Below are positions 42,509-54,654 of a DNA stretch of 64,000 bases, in pieces; the first letter of the stretch is position 1; each line of letters starts with the position of its first letter. A program made the translations under genes and the position numbers. Source of the DNA: Terriglobus roseus (GTDB taxonomy: Bacteria; Acidobacteriota; Terriglobia; Terriglobales; Acidobacteriaceae); NCBI RefSeq assembly GCF_900102185.1, contig NZ_LT629690.1, positions 1,488,001 through 1,552,000 of the forward strand. Direction: 5' to 3'. The notes beneath the pieces were generated by a model. That model saw only the letters and a list, made by a program, of their open reading frames with translations. It was not told the origin of the DNA and did not search any database.

Positions 42509-44152
42509 TCAGACGACTGCAGATGTGAAGGGAAGAAACAGGCGGAAGACGGTGCCACTGGATCCTGGTTTCTGACTGCTCTTGAGCCGCAACACGGCCT
42601 CATGCCGATCGACAATTTCCTTGCTCACCCATAGTCCCAGTCCGTTTCCAGCCTCGCCCTTCGTGGTGAAGAAAGCGTCGAAAAGGCGCTTCTGAACGAT
42701 CGGAGGCATACCGGTTCCCGTATCGGCCACCACGATGTACACGCCCCTGCGTTCTTTTCCGTCCTGCCCTTCGTGCGAACGCAGGTAAAGGCGTCCTCCG
42801 TTAGGAGGGAGGGCGTCGATAGCGTTGGTGATCAGATTAGCCAGTACCTGCCGGATCTCTCCGTCCAGGCAGCGGACAGGCTGCGCGGCGTACCAGCGTT
42901 CTTCCAGTTGCACGCCGTGTTTGAATAAGCGGCCCTGCAGAACGGAGATCACACTCTCAAACAACTCGTGAACCGTTACTCTCCGAGGTGCAGTGGACTG
43001 CTTGTAGAAGCGCAGGGTCTGCGCACTGATCACAGAAACGCGCGAAAGCTCTTGTTCTGCGGTTTGAAGATAGTGCTGGATCTCCGTGATGTCGTCGCTA
43101 TGCTGCGATAAATAAAGCAGGTTCGTAATGGATTCCAGGGGATTGTTGATCTCGTGCGCGATGGACGCTGCAAGCCTGCCGACTGCCGCCAGCTTTTCGT
43201 TCTCAAGCAGAGCCAGCTCTGCCTGCCGCCGCTCGTGGATGTCCACATTAATGCCGATCATGCGAAGCGGCGTGCCATCGTACGCATAGAGAAAACGAGC
43301 CTGTCCATGCAGCCATCGCTGCGTGCCGTCAGGTAGGCAGGCGCGGAAATCGTAACCAAAATCGCGTTGTTGCGTTTGCATCAAGGCATTGATTTCGTTT
43401 GTGACACGTTCTGCATCTTCTGCCACAACACGGCGCTGCCAATCCTGAAAGCTACCTTCGAATGTGCCCGCAGGAACGCCGTAAAGAGCCTCCAGCTGCG
43501 GCGACCAGGTGATCTGGTTGTCCTGAATGCTCCAGTCAAAGACGCCTGCATGTCCGGCCTCCAGGGCCATGTTCAATACTTCGCGAGCTTCGATCGCCCT
43601 CCTGTCGCTGCGGATGCGGATGATCGACTCCCACACGCGATTCGCAACAGCCTGCAGCAGCGCGATTTCATCCGCGGTCCAGACACGCGGCTCCTTGCAG
43701 TGAAGCGACATGGCTGCCAGCAGCACACCGCCGCGTTTGACTGAGACGCAGATCACCGAACGAACTTGCGGTACGCGGAAAGCTTCCAGCACAGCCTGCG
43801 TGCTCCAGTCCTCCTCGGTGTCGTAGACCACGTAAGGCTCGCCTGCCCGCATGCATCTAAGGCACTCCAGTGAAAAATCATGGAATGCATAACGCCCCAC
43901 CATGGTTCGCGCGTCGTTCAGGTAGTTGCCAGTCAGGTTGAAGGTGTCTTCGTCTTCTTCCACATCCGCAAAAGCGCAGCGATTCACTCGCAGGAATTCG
44001 CCCAACAGCGTGGCAGAGCGCAGAACGATCTCTTCTGGCGAAAGAAGACGGCGCGCAGCCTCGTCAATTTCCGCGAGCAGACGCACGCGGTCCAGCAGAT
44101 GACTTTGGTGTGAGTCGTCTGTTAGTGACGACGGGATCGGGCGAATCGGCAT
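42509..44152 (-). CDS. GAF- and PAS-domain sensor histidine kinase (cytoplasmic)
   Basis: 547 residues with no membrane helix. A GAF domain (about 20-185, opening LLAEIDEAARRLLSPEEIVLRSATLLGEFL) is followed by a PAS_3 domain (about 195-320: ITWSPQLEALYGVPAGTFEGSFQDW). HisKA has SIAHEINNPLESITNLLYLSQHS and HATPase_c has VLANLITNAIDALP, ADTGTGMPPIVQKRLFDAFFTTK and GNGLGLWVSKEIV. It is an orphan: no response regulator is adjacent. It likely senses a soluble signal or light/redox through GAF/PAS. Ribosome site weak. Confidence 0.88.
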   Translation of the reverse strand: MPIRPIPSSLTDDSHQSHLLDRVRLLAEIDEAARRLLSPEEIVLRSATLLGEFLRVNRCAFADVEEDEDTFNLTGNYLNDARTMVGRYAFHDFSLECLRCMRAGEPYVVYDTEEDWSTQAVLEAFRVPQVRSVICVSVKRGGVLLAAMSLHCKEPRVWTADEIALLQAVANRVWESIIRIRSDRRAIEAREVLNMALEAGHAGVFDWSIQDNQITWSPQLEALYGVPAGTFEGSFQDWQRRVVAEDAERVTNEINALMQTQQRDFGYDFRACLPDGTQRWLHGQARFLYAYDGTPLRMIGINVDIHERRQAELALLENEKLAAVGRLAASIAHEINNPLESITNLLYLSQHSDDITEIQHYLQTAEQELSRVSVISAQTLRFYKQSTAPRRVTVHELFESVISVLQGRLFKHGVQLEERWYAAQPVRCLDGEIRQVLANLITNAIDALPPNGGRLYLRSHEGQDGKERRGVYIVVADTGTGMPPIVQKRLFDAFFTTKGEAGNGLGLWVSKEIVDRHEAVLRLKSSQKPGSSGTVFRLFLPFTSAVV

Positions 44153-44244
44153 CGTTTCAGGGGGGTTCTTTCAACTAGGTTGAGATGCAGGTCTCAGTTT
44201 GCCAGATGTGCGGCGCTGCTTTTCCGCCAAAAGGTCAGGCCGTG

Positions 44245-44274
44245 TTGGGTTTCGGGGCCAAAGGCTGGTAGAAT
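44245..44274 (+). promoter_or_regulatory. candidate carA promoter
   Basis: TTGGGT (44245-44250) and TAGAAT (44269-44274) are separated by 18 bp, 28 nt before the carA ATG. The -10 is 5/6, the -35 only 3/6. No pyrimidine attenuator or PyrR-type structure was seen. Confidence 0.35.
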
Positions 44275-44302
44275 CGATTGAATCCACTCCTTTGGAGAGG
44301 CA

Positions 44303-45451
44303 ATGCAAGCCATTCTAGCGCTCGAAGACGGGCGCATCTTCCGCGGAAAAGGCTTCGGCGCCCCAGCCGAACGCGTCGGGGAAGTCGTTTTCAATACTGC
44401 ATTGACCGGTTACCAGGAGATCTTTACAGATCCCTCCTACGCCGGGCAGATTGTCGTTCTCACGAATCCACAAATCGGAAACTACGGCACCACGCCGAGC
44501 GACGACGAAAGCACGAAGCCCTATATCGAAGGTCTCGTAGTTCGTGAGTTCTCTCCGGTGTCGTCCAACTGGCGTTCCACGCAGGTCACTGACGAGTACC
44601 TGGAAAGGAACAGCGTTCCCGTCATTGCTGACGTGGACACGCGCGCCATCGTTCGTCATCTTCGCGCCAACGGCGTGATGCGTGGCGTCATTGCCACCTT
44701 TGAGAAGGACGCTGCTGTCGACACGGATGCTCTCGTGGCGAAGGCACGTTCTATCCCCAAGATGGACGGCACGGATCTTGCCAGCAAAGTCACCACAAAG
44801 CAGACCTACGAATGGTCTGCGGCGACAGAGCGCAATGAAACAGGCGACAAGCTCCTTCCGGCAGCCATTGATGGCGGACGTGAAATGCATGTCGTCGCTT
44901 ACGACTTCGGCATCAAGCAGAACATTCTGCGTATGCTGGCGCGCGAAAACTGCCGTGTAACGGTGGTTCCCGCAACCACGCCTGCAAGCGAAGTGCTCGC
45001 GCTGAATCCTGATGGAGTGTTCTTCTCCAACGGGCCTGGCGATCCTGAGCCGCTGGACTACGCACAGAAGAACGTGCAGGAACTGGCAGGGAAGACGCCG
45101 ATGTTTGGTATCTGCCTTGGTCACCAGATCTTTGGTCTCGCGCTCGGCGGCAAAACCTACAAGCTGAAGTTCGGTCATCACGGTGCGAACCATCCCATCA
45201 AGAACCTGGAAACAGGCAAGGTGGAGATTACGTCGCAGAACCATAACTTCGCTGTCGATCCAGAATCACTGGACGAGGGCAACGTTGCCATCACACACGT
45301 GAACCTGAACGACCAAACCGTGGCAGGCCTGAAGCACAAAGAACACCCCATGTTCAGCGTGCAGTATCACCCCGAAGCCAGCCCCGGTCCGCACGATTCG
45401 CACTACCTGTTTAAGGACTTCCGGAAGTTGATGGAAGAGTGGAAGAAGTAA
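44303..45451 (+). CDS. carA: carbamoyl-phosphate synthase small (glutaminase) subunit
   Basis: 382 residues, normal length, with GGAGAGG upstream. It supplies ammonia from glutamine to CarB for carbamoyl-phosphate (pyrimidines and arginine). The N-terminal CPSase domain starts [16 protein letters not shown]. The class I glutamine amidotransferase domain (about 190-380) has the catalytic Cys in [14 protein letters not shown] and the His-Glu pair in [14 protein letters not shown]. It is followed by a hairpin terminator and then carB, so carB may have its own promoter or be expressed by read-through. Confidence 0.97.
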   Translation: MQAILALEDGRIFRGKGFGAPAERVGEVVFNTALTGYQEIFTDPSYAGQIVVLTNPQIGNYGTTPSDDESTKPYIEGLVVREFSPVSSNWRSTQVTDEYLERNSVPVIADVDTRAIVRHLRANGVMRGVIATFEKDAAVDTDALVAKARSIPKMDGTDLASKVTTKQTYEWSAATERNETGDKLLPAAIDGGREMHVVAYDFGIKQNILRMLARENCRVTVVPATTPASEVLALNPDGVFFSNGPGDPEPLDYAQKNVQELAGKTPMFGICLGHQIFGLALGGKTYKLKFGHHGANHPIKNLETGKVEITSQNHNFAVDPESLDEGNVAITHVNLNDQTVAGLKHKEHPMFSVQYHPEASPGPHDSHYLFKDFRKLMEEWKK

Positions 45452-45452
45452 C

Positions 45453-45481
45453 AAAAGGGGCATCCTGAGGATGCCCCTTTT
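45453..45481 (+). terminator. hairpin with U-tract between carA and carB
   Basis: A 13-bp perfect stem (AAAAGGGGCATCC and complement) with a TGA loop has its descending arm ending in TTTT, 1 nt after the carA stop. It works as an intrinsic terminator or attenuator within the carAB pair. Confidence 0.75.
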
Positions 45482-45531
45482 CATGAGAGCTTGTGTGTCT
45501 GGCCAAGCAAACAGCAAGAGGGAAGAGATAG

Positions 45532-48810
<3,279 letters not shown>

Positions 48811-48824
48811 CAACGACCGAACCA

Positions 48825-48866
48825 AACACGAAGGGCCTCCGCCATGCAGCGGAGGCCCTTCGTGTT
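48825..48866. terminator. long bidirectional hairpin between carB and a convergent membrane-protein gene
   Basis: Two 18-bp arms (AACACGAAGGGCCTCCGC and its exact complement) surround a 6-nt loop, 14 nt after carB and 16 nt after the convergent gene's stop. It would terminate both transcripts, although no T-tract of more than two follows on either strand. Confidence 0.6.
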
Positions 48867-48882
48867 GATCCCAAAAGAAATG

Positions 48883-49368
48883 CTATTCGGAGAGATTGCG
48901 CGCCAGCTTCGCGCCAATCGCATACCCGATCATCGACAGCGGAATCCACGTTCCGATGAGGATGCCGTCGCCGCCCAGCAGGCCGCTGTTCATTTCAATG
49001 GTGAAGAAAGTGCGCCACAGCTTGTCCACGGCACCGCAGCCGTTGCACAGGCCATTTCCGGTGGGCAGATCCAGTGTGTACACACAAACCACCAGGAAAA
49101 ACAGAAGCCCCGAGATCCAAATGTGCGACGCAACGGTTCCCGGAACCATGCGGCCCACGACAAAGCCCGCGCCCATAGGAACGACCAAAGCCAGCACAGT
49201 GCAGATGATTTTTGGCAACGATGCTTCGGGATCGACGTGCAGCAGCCAGAACACCGCAACAATGACGACCAGCACCAGGACCGCCAGCAGCGTGTGCAAC
49301 GCAAACCAGCCTGCCTCGCGCGCCAGGTCTCCCGTCGTTTTATTTCCGCGAATCTCTACTGATTCCAT
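48883..49368 (-). CDS. small multi-pass membrane protein of unknown function
   Basis: 161 residues with about four hydrophobic helices: TLLAVLVLVVIVAVFWLL, IICTVLALVVPMGAGFVVG, ISGLLFFLVVCVYTL, and ILIGTWIPLSMIGYAIGA. A CNGCGA pair of cysteines sits in the loop between helices 3 and 4. The ATG is preceded by GGTCGATG-type sequence with no strong ribosome site. I recognise no family. It is transcribed towards carB and sits divergent from the DapA-like gene. Confidence 0.65.
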   Translation of the reverse strand: MESVEIRGNKTTGDLAREAGWFALHTLLAVLVLVVIVAVFWLLHVDPEASLPKIICTVLALVVPMGAGFVVGRMVPGTVASHIWISGLLFFLVVCVYTLDLPTGNGLCNGCGAVDKLWRTFFTIEMNSGLLGGDGILIGTWIPLSMIGYAIGAKLARNLSE

Positions 49369-49457
49369 CGACCTCTACGTTAGCTTTTCCTGCGCCGATT
49401 GCAAAGAGTCAGGCGGGAAATTCCTTATGCAGGCATCGTTGGCGATACCATAAAGAC

Positions 49458-50525
49458 ATGTTGTTTGAAGGCGTTCACGTTCCGCTCGCAACCCCGTTTT
49501 ATCCTGATGGCCGGCTCAACCTCCGCAAACTGGAGCACAATGTGCGCCGCTACTCGCTCACGCCAACCAGCGGCCTGATCGTGCTTGGCCCCAATAGCGA
49601 GACGGCATCGCTCTCAAAAGACGAACGCATTCAGGTGCTGAAGACCGTCGGTGCAGAGGCTGCAAAGGAGAAGGTCCTCACCGCAGGCATCAGCCTTCCC
49701 AGCGTGTACGAGTCCATCCAGCTTGCCGCAGCCGCCGCAGCCGCGCGCTTTGACGTCGTGCTGCTCGCCACTCCCGTGGAGTACACCCAACTGCTCTGGA
49801 ATGACGCAAACGCCACCACGGCCCTCCTGACGTACTTCCAGGCCATCGCTGACGCATCGCCACTGCCCATCCTTCTTCACTCGGATGCTGACCGCGTAGC
49901 GCTACCAATCGAACTCATCGCGCAACTCGCTTCTCACCCGAACATCATCGGTGTGCTGGAACAGTCCGCGCATGTCAGCCGCGTGACGCAGATCCGTGAA
50001 GCCTCGGTAGACGTAAAGCACACGGCCACCACGACCATTACCTTTACAGCAGCCACAAACCGCATGCTCGCAGTGGAGCAGCCGGAAGTTGTGATCGCAG
50101 GAACCTTCGTCAGCGCTACGGCACTCACAGGCGGCACTGCTGTAGCCACCGCGCCTCCGGTGCCTGCATTGAAGACGCGTACCCGCGAAGTTGGTTTTCA
50201 GGTTCTCTGGGGTGCAACAGCGGATGCAGACGTGGCCCTCCGCGCAGGTTCCGTGGCACTCGCCATGCCCATCGCTGCATCCGTACCGCAGGCTGCGTTT
50301 GAAGTGTGGGCTGCATGGAAAGACGGCAACCCTCGTCTGCTCGAAGAAAAGCAGGGCAGACTCGCCCGCGCAGAGCAGGGAATACTCGCATGGGACACGC
50401 CATCCATCAAGGCAGGCAGCGAACTCTCCGGCTACTTCGGCGGTCGTCCGCGGTTGCCGCTTCTGTCCGTAACGGCAAACCGCGCAGAAGAGATTGCTTC
50501 TCTCCTACGCGGCATGAACTCCTAA
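49458..50525 (+). CDS. DapA/HOGA-superfamily protein lacking the Schiff-base lysine
   Basis: 355 residues, longer than typical members (about 290-330). The N-terminal GVHVPLATPFYPDGRLNLRKLEHNVRRY and LIVLGPNSETASLSKDER align with the beta/alpha-barrel start of dihydrodipicolinate synthase and 4-hydroxy-2-oxoglutarate aldolase (DapA: GTTGESATL). Where the family has GIKE or GMKD with the catalytic lysine, this protein reads NIIGVLEQS with Leu167. The usual YY of TPYYN is replaced by TPVEYTQ. So a standard pyruvate-Schiff-base reaction is unlikely, and it may be a structural, ligand-binding or differently catalytic homologue. The ATG has no Shine-Dalgarno, but TACCAT lies 6 nt upstream. Confidence 0.75.
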   Translation: MLFEGVHVPLATPFYPDGRLNLRKLEHNVRRYSLTPTSGLIVLGPNSETASLSKDERIQVLKTVGAEAAKEKVLTAGISLPSVYESIQLAAAAAAARFDVVLLATPVEYTQLLWNDANATTALLTYFQAIADASPLPILLHSDADRVALPIELIAQLASHPNIIGVLEQSAHVSRVTQIREASVDVKHTATTTITFTAATNRMLAVEQPEVVIAGTFVSATALTGGTAVATAPPVPALKTRTREVGFQVLWGATADADVALRAGSVALAMPIAASVPQAAFEVWAAWKDGNPRLLEEKQGRLARAEQGILAWDTPSIKAGSELSGYFGGRPRLPLLSVTANRAEEIASLLRGMNS

Positions 50526-50547
50526 ACAATTGGGAAATCTGCGGAGC

Positions 50548-51522
50548 TTAACGGCTCCGCGGAACCACCGTGACACCCAACGCATTCAGCTTGCTGCGCG
50601 CTGCAGTAGCTTCCTGCGTGTTGGGATAACGCTGGATCAGCGAACGCAGCTCGCGCACACCTGCATCCGTCTGCTTCATCGCCAGCAACGACTCGCCCTT
50701 GCGAAGCTGGGAAACAGCAGTCTTCTGATTCCCCGGATACTGCTCCGCAACCTTGTCATAGTTCTTCGCGGCTGCGGAGAAGCGACCGGCCTTGTAATCA
50801 ATCTCACCGAGATAGAAGTACGCATTACCCGCCAGATTCGAATCGGGATAGTACTTGATCACGTCATTGAACTCAGCCGAGGCCAGCGTGTACTTCGCGC
50901 CGTTGTAGTCACTAAAGGCCGTGCGGTACAGATCTTCCACCGGGGGCGCAGCAGGTGCGGTGGGCAGCGCGGGTGCTGCTGTTGCTGGGATAGCCGCAGA
51001 AGGCTTGCCGTTACGCACGATCGGGGCAGCAGGCGCATTGCCTGCCGGAGCGGGAGTATCGGTCGTCATGGGTGCGCCACCGCTGGCAGCTCCACCACCA
51101 CCCGAATCCAGTTTCGCGCTGATGCTTTGCTGCTGGCTCTGCACATCGCCAATGTTCTTCTCAATGCGGCCAAGGCGAGCCTTCAGCTCATCCAGCGAGT
51201 CGTTCAGCGACTGCATCTGCCCGGAGAGCTGTTCCACGTTCTTGCCCGTGCTCTCGCTCTGCGCACGCATCTGGCGCTGCACGCCGTCCATGGTCTGCGC
51301 CATCTTGTTCACGGCGTCGGTTGTCTGCTGAATCAGATCTTTCATCACGCCCATGCGTTCGTCGTTGGACTGTTGCAGGCGTGCAATAGCGTCCTGCAGC
51401 GCGCGGACCTGTGTCTGCAACTCCACCATGTCCTTGTTTGCAGCAAAGGCGGGAGTCGGGGCAGTGAACAGGACAGCGGCAAGTGCAAGCGTAGCGGGCA
51501 CAATGCGAAGTGTGCGGTGCAT
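50548..51522 (-). CDS. cpoB: Tol-Pal system coordinator CpoB (YbgF)
   Basis: About 324 residues from the ATG at 51522 (GGAGGAA upstream). Signal peptide (PATLALAAVLFTAPTPAFAA). An N-terminal coiled coil (about 30-120, MVELQTQVRALQDAIARLQQ...) mediates trimerisation. A Pro/Ala-rich linker and C-terminal TPRs follow (LYRTAFSDYNGAKYTLASAEFNDVIKYYPDSNLAGNAYFYLGEIDYKAGRFSAAAKNYDKV). CpoB couples Tol-Pal outer-membrane constriction with peptidoglycan synthesis at division. It is the last gene of tolQ-tolR-tolA/tonB-tolB-pal-cpoB, separated from pal by a strong hairpin. Confidence 0.9.
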   Translation of the reverse strand: MHRTLRIVPATLALAAVLFTAPTPAFAANKDMVELQTQVRALQDAIARLQQSNDERMGVMKDLIQQTTDAVNKMAQTMDGVQRQMRAQSESTGKNVEQLSGQMQSLNDSLDELKARLGRIEKNIGDVQSQQQSISAKLDSGGGGAASGGAPMTTDTPAPAGNAPAAPIVRNGKPSAAIPATAAPALPTAPAAPPVEDLYRTAFSDYNGAKYTLASAEFNDVIKYYPDSNLAGNAYFYLGEIDYKAGRFSAAAKNYDKVAEQYPGNQKTAVSQLRKGESLLAMKQTDAGVRELRSLIQRYPNTQEATAARSKLNALGVTVVPRSR

Positions 51523-51545
51523 GGGATGGTTCCTCCACGTAAGAG

Positions 51546-51580
51546 AACGCATGGCGGGCTTGTACTCCCCGCCATGCGTT
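51546..51580 (-). terminator. inverted repeat between pal and cpoB (attenuator/terminator or mRNA processing hairpin)
   Basis: 13-bp arms (AACGCATGGCGGG and complement) flank a 9-nt loop. It is located 34 nt after the pal stop and 23 nt before the cpoB ATG. The minus-strand continuation CTCTTAC is not a proper U-tract, so partial termination or mRNA stabilisation is as likely as full termination. Confidence 0.5.
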
Positions 51581-51614
51581 CGTGCTTTACCAGATTAAGT
51601 GAAATTGCAGTTGT

Positions 51615-52370
51615 TTACCGGTCGATGTTGAACTGCGCGCGGCGATTCTGCTGCCAGCACGATTCATTCTGTTCGGTGCAGAACTGCTTTTCCTTGCCGT
51701 AGGAGATCACGCGGATGCGGCTTGCCGAAACGCCCGCATTTACCAGAGCGGTCTTCGCGGCGTTCGCACGGTTCTCGCCCAGCGCCAGGTTGTACTCAGC
51801 GGAACCACGCTCATCGCAGTAGCCGCCAATCAGCAGCTTGATGTCCGGATGCTGAGTCAGATACGTGGAAGCCTGCTGCGCCGCGGTGTGGCCTGCGGGA
51901 TTCAGGTCGTAGCTGTCGTAGTCGAAGAAGATATCCGGCACGGCAGCGTGGAACGCAGCATCATCCGGCAGATTCGACGACGTACCTGCGACGGGAGCAG
52001 CAGGCACACGCACAGTCACACGGAAATTCGCATCTGCCGTACCGCCATCACCCGTTGCCACCAGGTGGAAGTTCGTGGAGTTCGACGGCGTCACGTTGGT
52101 CGTTCCGTTCGGATTTACCGGTCCAACACCATCAATCGAAACCGACGTCGCGTTCGTCGTGTGCCACGTCAGAACAACGGACTGGCCCAGGTCGATCGTC
52201 GCGGGTTCTGCGGTCAGCGTCGCGGTCGGCGCAGCAGCAGGTGCAGCAGCCGGCGGTGCGCTATATGGCGGCGGCGCGCTCTGCTTCTTATGGCAGCCTG
52301 CCAGCAGCAGCATGGCGGCCATCGCAGTGGTCACAATCGATTTGGTGCGGGTTGTTTGCAATCTCATCAT
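51615..52370 (-). CDS. pal: peptidoglycan-associated lipoprotein Pal
   Basis: 251 residues, with GAGGAGAG before ATGATG. Signal peptide with lipobox LLLAGC (cysteine at residue 26). A linker follows with an Ig-like segment (VVLTWHTTNATSVSIDGVGPVNPNGTTN, about 60-115) not usual in proteobacterial Pal. The C-terminal OmpA-like domain (from about 135) has FFDYDSYDLNPAG, GGYCDERGSAEYNLALGENRANAAKTAL and ISYGKEKQFC, which bind meso-diaminopimelate in peptidoglycan. It anchors the outer membrane to the wall and binds TolB. Confidence 0.94.
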   Translation of the reverse strand: MMRLQTTRTKSIVTTAMAAMLLLAGCHKKQSAPPPYSAPPAAAPAAAPTATLTAEPATIDLGQSVVLTWHTTNATSVSIDGVGPVNPNGTTNVTPSNSTNFHLVATGDGGTADANFRVTVRVPAAPVAGTSSNLPDDAAFHAAVPDIFFDYDSYDLNPAGHTAAQQASTYLTQHPDIKLLIGGYCDERGSAEYNLALGENRANAAKTALVNAGVSASRIRVISYGKEKQFCTEQNESCWQQNRRAQFNIDR

Positions 52371-52405
52371 CTCTCCTCAAATTCGTTGATCGGCAGCAAA
52401 AAACT

Positions 52406-53743
52406 TCAGCGGAAACTCCAATTGGGCATGTCGCTTCCGGTGCCAGCAAGCTTGTGCTTGCCAGTACCATCCGCCAGCATGGTCCAAACTTCTGCGCGTG
52501 CGCCGGAGCCCACGGCAAAAACGATGTGGCGGCCATCCGGCGACCATGAGGGGAAGTCGCAGCGGCCTATGCCGTTCGTGAGCTGGATCCAGCGCTTGCT
52601 GGCAATCTCCATCACGTAAATGTCTTGTCCACCTGGCGCGCCTGGACCGTATTTACGATCCCATGCAAAGGCCAGAAATTGTCCGTTGGGAGACCACGAA
52701 ACTGACGTGGCATACCCGCCATCGGTCATGCGCTGCAGGCCAGCGCCATCCGCGTCCATGATATACACCTGCGGCAATCCGCTGCGTCCGCTGATGAACG
52801 CGATCTGCGATCCCGTCTTCGGATTCCATGTGGGCGAAACATCGGGTCCACGCGAGTTCGTTACTCGTTTCGCCCCGCCACCATTGGCATCGGTGATGAA
52901 AATCTCAGGATCGCCCGTGCGTGAAGACGAATACGCAAGCTGCCCATTCGACGACCACGCCGGAGATAGATTCGTTCCACCACCCGAAGGGAAGCTGATC
53001 GGACGATTCAGCAGTAGCGAATACATCCGGATCTGAAATCCATCCTTGCCGAGCGATGAAAACGCAATGCGCGAGTTATCAGGCGATACGCGCGGCGAAA
53101 GCGAAATGGTGCCCAGGTGCGTCACCGCATGAGCATTCGCGCCGTCGTAATCCATCGCCCAGATTTCTTTGTTGCCGCCGGCTGCGCGCACAAAATAGAT
53201 CTTGCTCTCTGCAATTCCCGGGATACCGCCGCCCAGGCGCAGAATGATCTCATCCGCCAGCTTGTGTGCGATGGTGCGTGCGCCATTGTCGTCACCGGCT
53301 TCGGTGTACTGCTTGCCCAACACCTGCGGATACTGCGCATTGTGCGTGTCGTCTACGTACGCGTTCACAACCACGCGATTGTTTGCAACGCTCAACGAGC
53401 CGAACGCAACATACGCCGCACTCACCGGCGCTGCGGTCCACTCATCCAGGTGCATTTCCTGCGGCGTGCCCGGCATCGATTGCGGTTGCAGACTCTTCGA
53501 TACAAGATCGAACACACCCGCGTTCTGCAGGTCGTTGAACAGCACAGAATCGAAGGTTTGTTTCAGGCTGCCGGCATCGGCAGAACCTGCGCGAAAGTTT
53601 GCTGCGGCAATGCGGATGCGGTCTGCACCCGTGTTCGTTCCAGTGAAGACATTATCCTGAGCATGCAGCGCCGCGGAGCTGAACAACACCACTGCCGCGA
53701 CAGCAGCCATCTTTACGAAACTCAAACGTGTGCGATTCACCAT
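52406..53743 (-). CDS. tolB: Tol-Pal system beta-propeller protein TolB
   Basis: About 445 residues from the ATG at 53743. The frame extends to 53818 but the shorter start leads directly to a signal peptide (KMAAVAAVVLFSSAALHAQD). The N-terminal TolB domain (FRAGSADAGSLKQTFDSVLFNDLQNAGVFDLVSKS) precedes a six-bladed WD40-like beta-propeller (from about 190) with PD40 repeats such as SLSPRVSPDNSRIAFSSLG, NLSPAWSSNGQLAYSSSRTGDPEIFITDANG and FPSWSPDGRHIVFAV. It is a periplasmic protein linking Pal to TolA. Confidence 0.94.
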   Translation of the reverse strand: MVNRTRLSFVKMAAVAAVVLFSSAALHAQDNVFTGTNTGADRIRIAAANFRAGSADAGSLKQTFDSVLFNDLQNAGVFDLVSKSLQPQSMPGTPQEMHLDEWTAAPVSAAYVAFGSLSVANNRVVVNAYVDDTHNAQYPQVLGKQYTEAGDDNGARTIAHKLADEIILRLGGGIPGIAESKIYFVRAAGGNKEIWAMDYDGANAHAVTHLGTISLSPRVSPDNSRIAFSSLGKDGFQIRMYSLLLNRPISFPSGGGTNLSPAWSSNGQLAYSSSRTGDPEIFITDANGGGAKRVTNSRGPDVSPTWNPKTGSQIAFISGRSGLPQVYIMDADGAGLQRMTDGGYATSVSWSPNGQFLAFAWDRKYGPGAPGGQDIYVMEIASKRWIQLTNGIGRCDFPSWSPDGRHIVFAVGSGARAEVWTMLADGTGKHKLAGTGSDMPNWSFR

Positions 53744-53847
53744 CGTTGTCCATGGTAGACGCATTGGCATGAAAACGGTGTGGACAAGGTTCCCACACGG
53801 GTACGGAATTTTCTCCACACCGCGCTCTGAGTGCTCATGCGTACCGG

Positions 53848-54651
53848 TTAGTTGCCCTTCGGATCAAAGTAATACTGCACATTGATGTACGACCCGGAAT
53901 AGCCATCCGGCAGAGGCCCAAACGTGTCAATGCGTTGCAGCGCACGCAGAGCGCTGGCATCAAGGGTGGTATCACCGCTCGGTTTCGCAATCTGAATGTT
54001 GGACGGCGAGCCATCGCGATTCACACGAAAACTGATCCACACACGATGCCCCACAGCACCGCTGTCCAGCGTCTGCGTGTACCACTGCTGCGCAACCTTC
54101 TGCGTGAGCTGCCGCACGTAATACGCATAACGCTCGCCAAATGCAGAATCCGACACGTTAGTGGCCGATGTCCCCGCACGATTCTCGACAGACGTCATCG
54201 CCATCTTCAGCCCGGCAGTCTCACCGGAAGTCGCTTTATCCGGCTGCTGTTTTGTGGGTTGCGGCTTCTGCGGCGGCACAGGCGCAGGCTTCTCTGCAAC
54301 CTTCGGTGGAGTCTTCTTGTCCGGTTGTTTCACCGGAATCGGAATATCGGTAGGCTTCGGCGGAAGTTCTGCAGCAGGCGTCGGCGGCGGAGGAGCTTCA
54401 CTCGGATTCTCACTCGCCAGCACGTTGTCTTCCTTCGGCTGTACACGCGGAGGCAGCGGCAGGGAATTCACCATCGTCGCCTGCACCGCACCTGTAATCT
54501 CAGCTTTGTCGCCCCACTTCTCTCCGTGATTGCGAAAAACGTATCCCGCAGCCAGCACTCCACCAATCACCACGCCATGCAGCACCAGCGACACCACGAA
54601 GTTTTGCTTCGTGCGCTGCTGCATCCGGGTTGGCTCCATCGTTACGGGCAT
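53848..54651 (-). CDS. TonB/TolA-type energy transducer of the Tol operon
   Basis: 267 residues. One N-terminal membrane helix (NFVVSLVLHGVVIGGVLAAGYVF), a Pro/Lys/Gln-rich periplasmic spacer (about 75-150, KPQPTKQQPDKAT), and a C-terminal TonB-type domain (GHRVWISFRVNRDGSPSNIQIAKPSGDTTLDASALRALQRI). It starts 3 nt after tolR. In this operon position it acts as TolA, but the domain is of TonB family and could also serve TonB-dependent receptors such as the Oar-like one in this window. Confidence 0.87.
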   Translation of the reverse strand: MPVTMEPTRMQQRTKQNFVVSLVLHGVVIGGVLAAGYVFRNHGEKWGDKAEITGAVQATMVNSLPLPPRVQPKEDNVLASENPSEAPPPPTPAAELPPKPTDIPIPVKQPDKKTPPKVAEKPAPVPPQKPQPTKQQPDKATSGETAGLKMAMTSVENRAGTSATNVSDSAFGERYAYYVRQLTQKVAQQWYTQTLDSGAVGHRVWISFRVNRDGSPSNIQIAKPSGDTTLDASALRALQRIDTFGPLPDGYSGSYINVQYYFDPKGN

Positions 54652-54654
54652 CGG

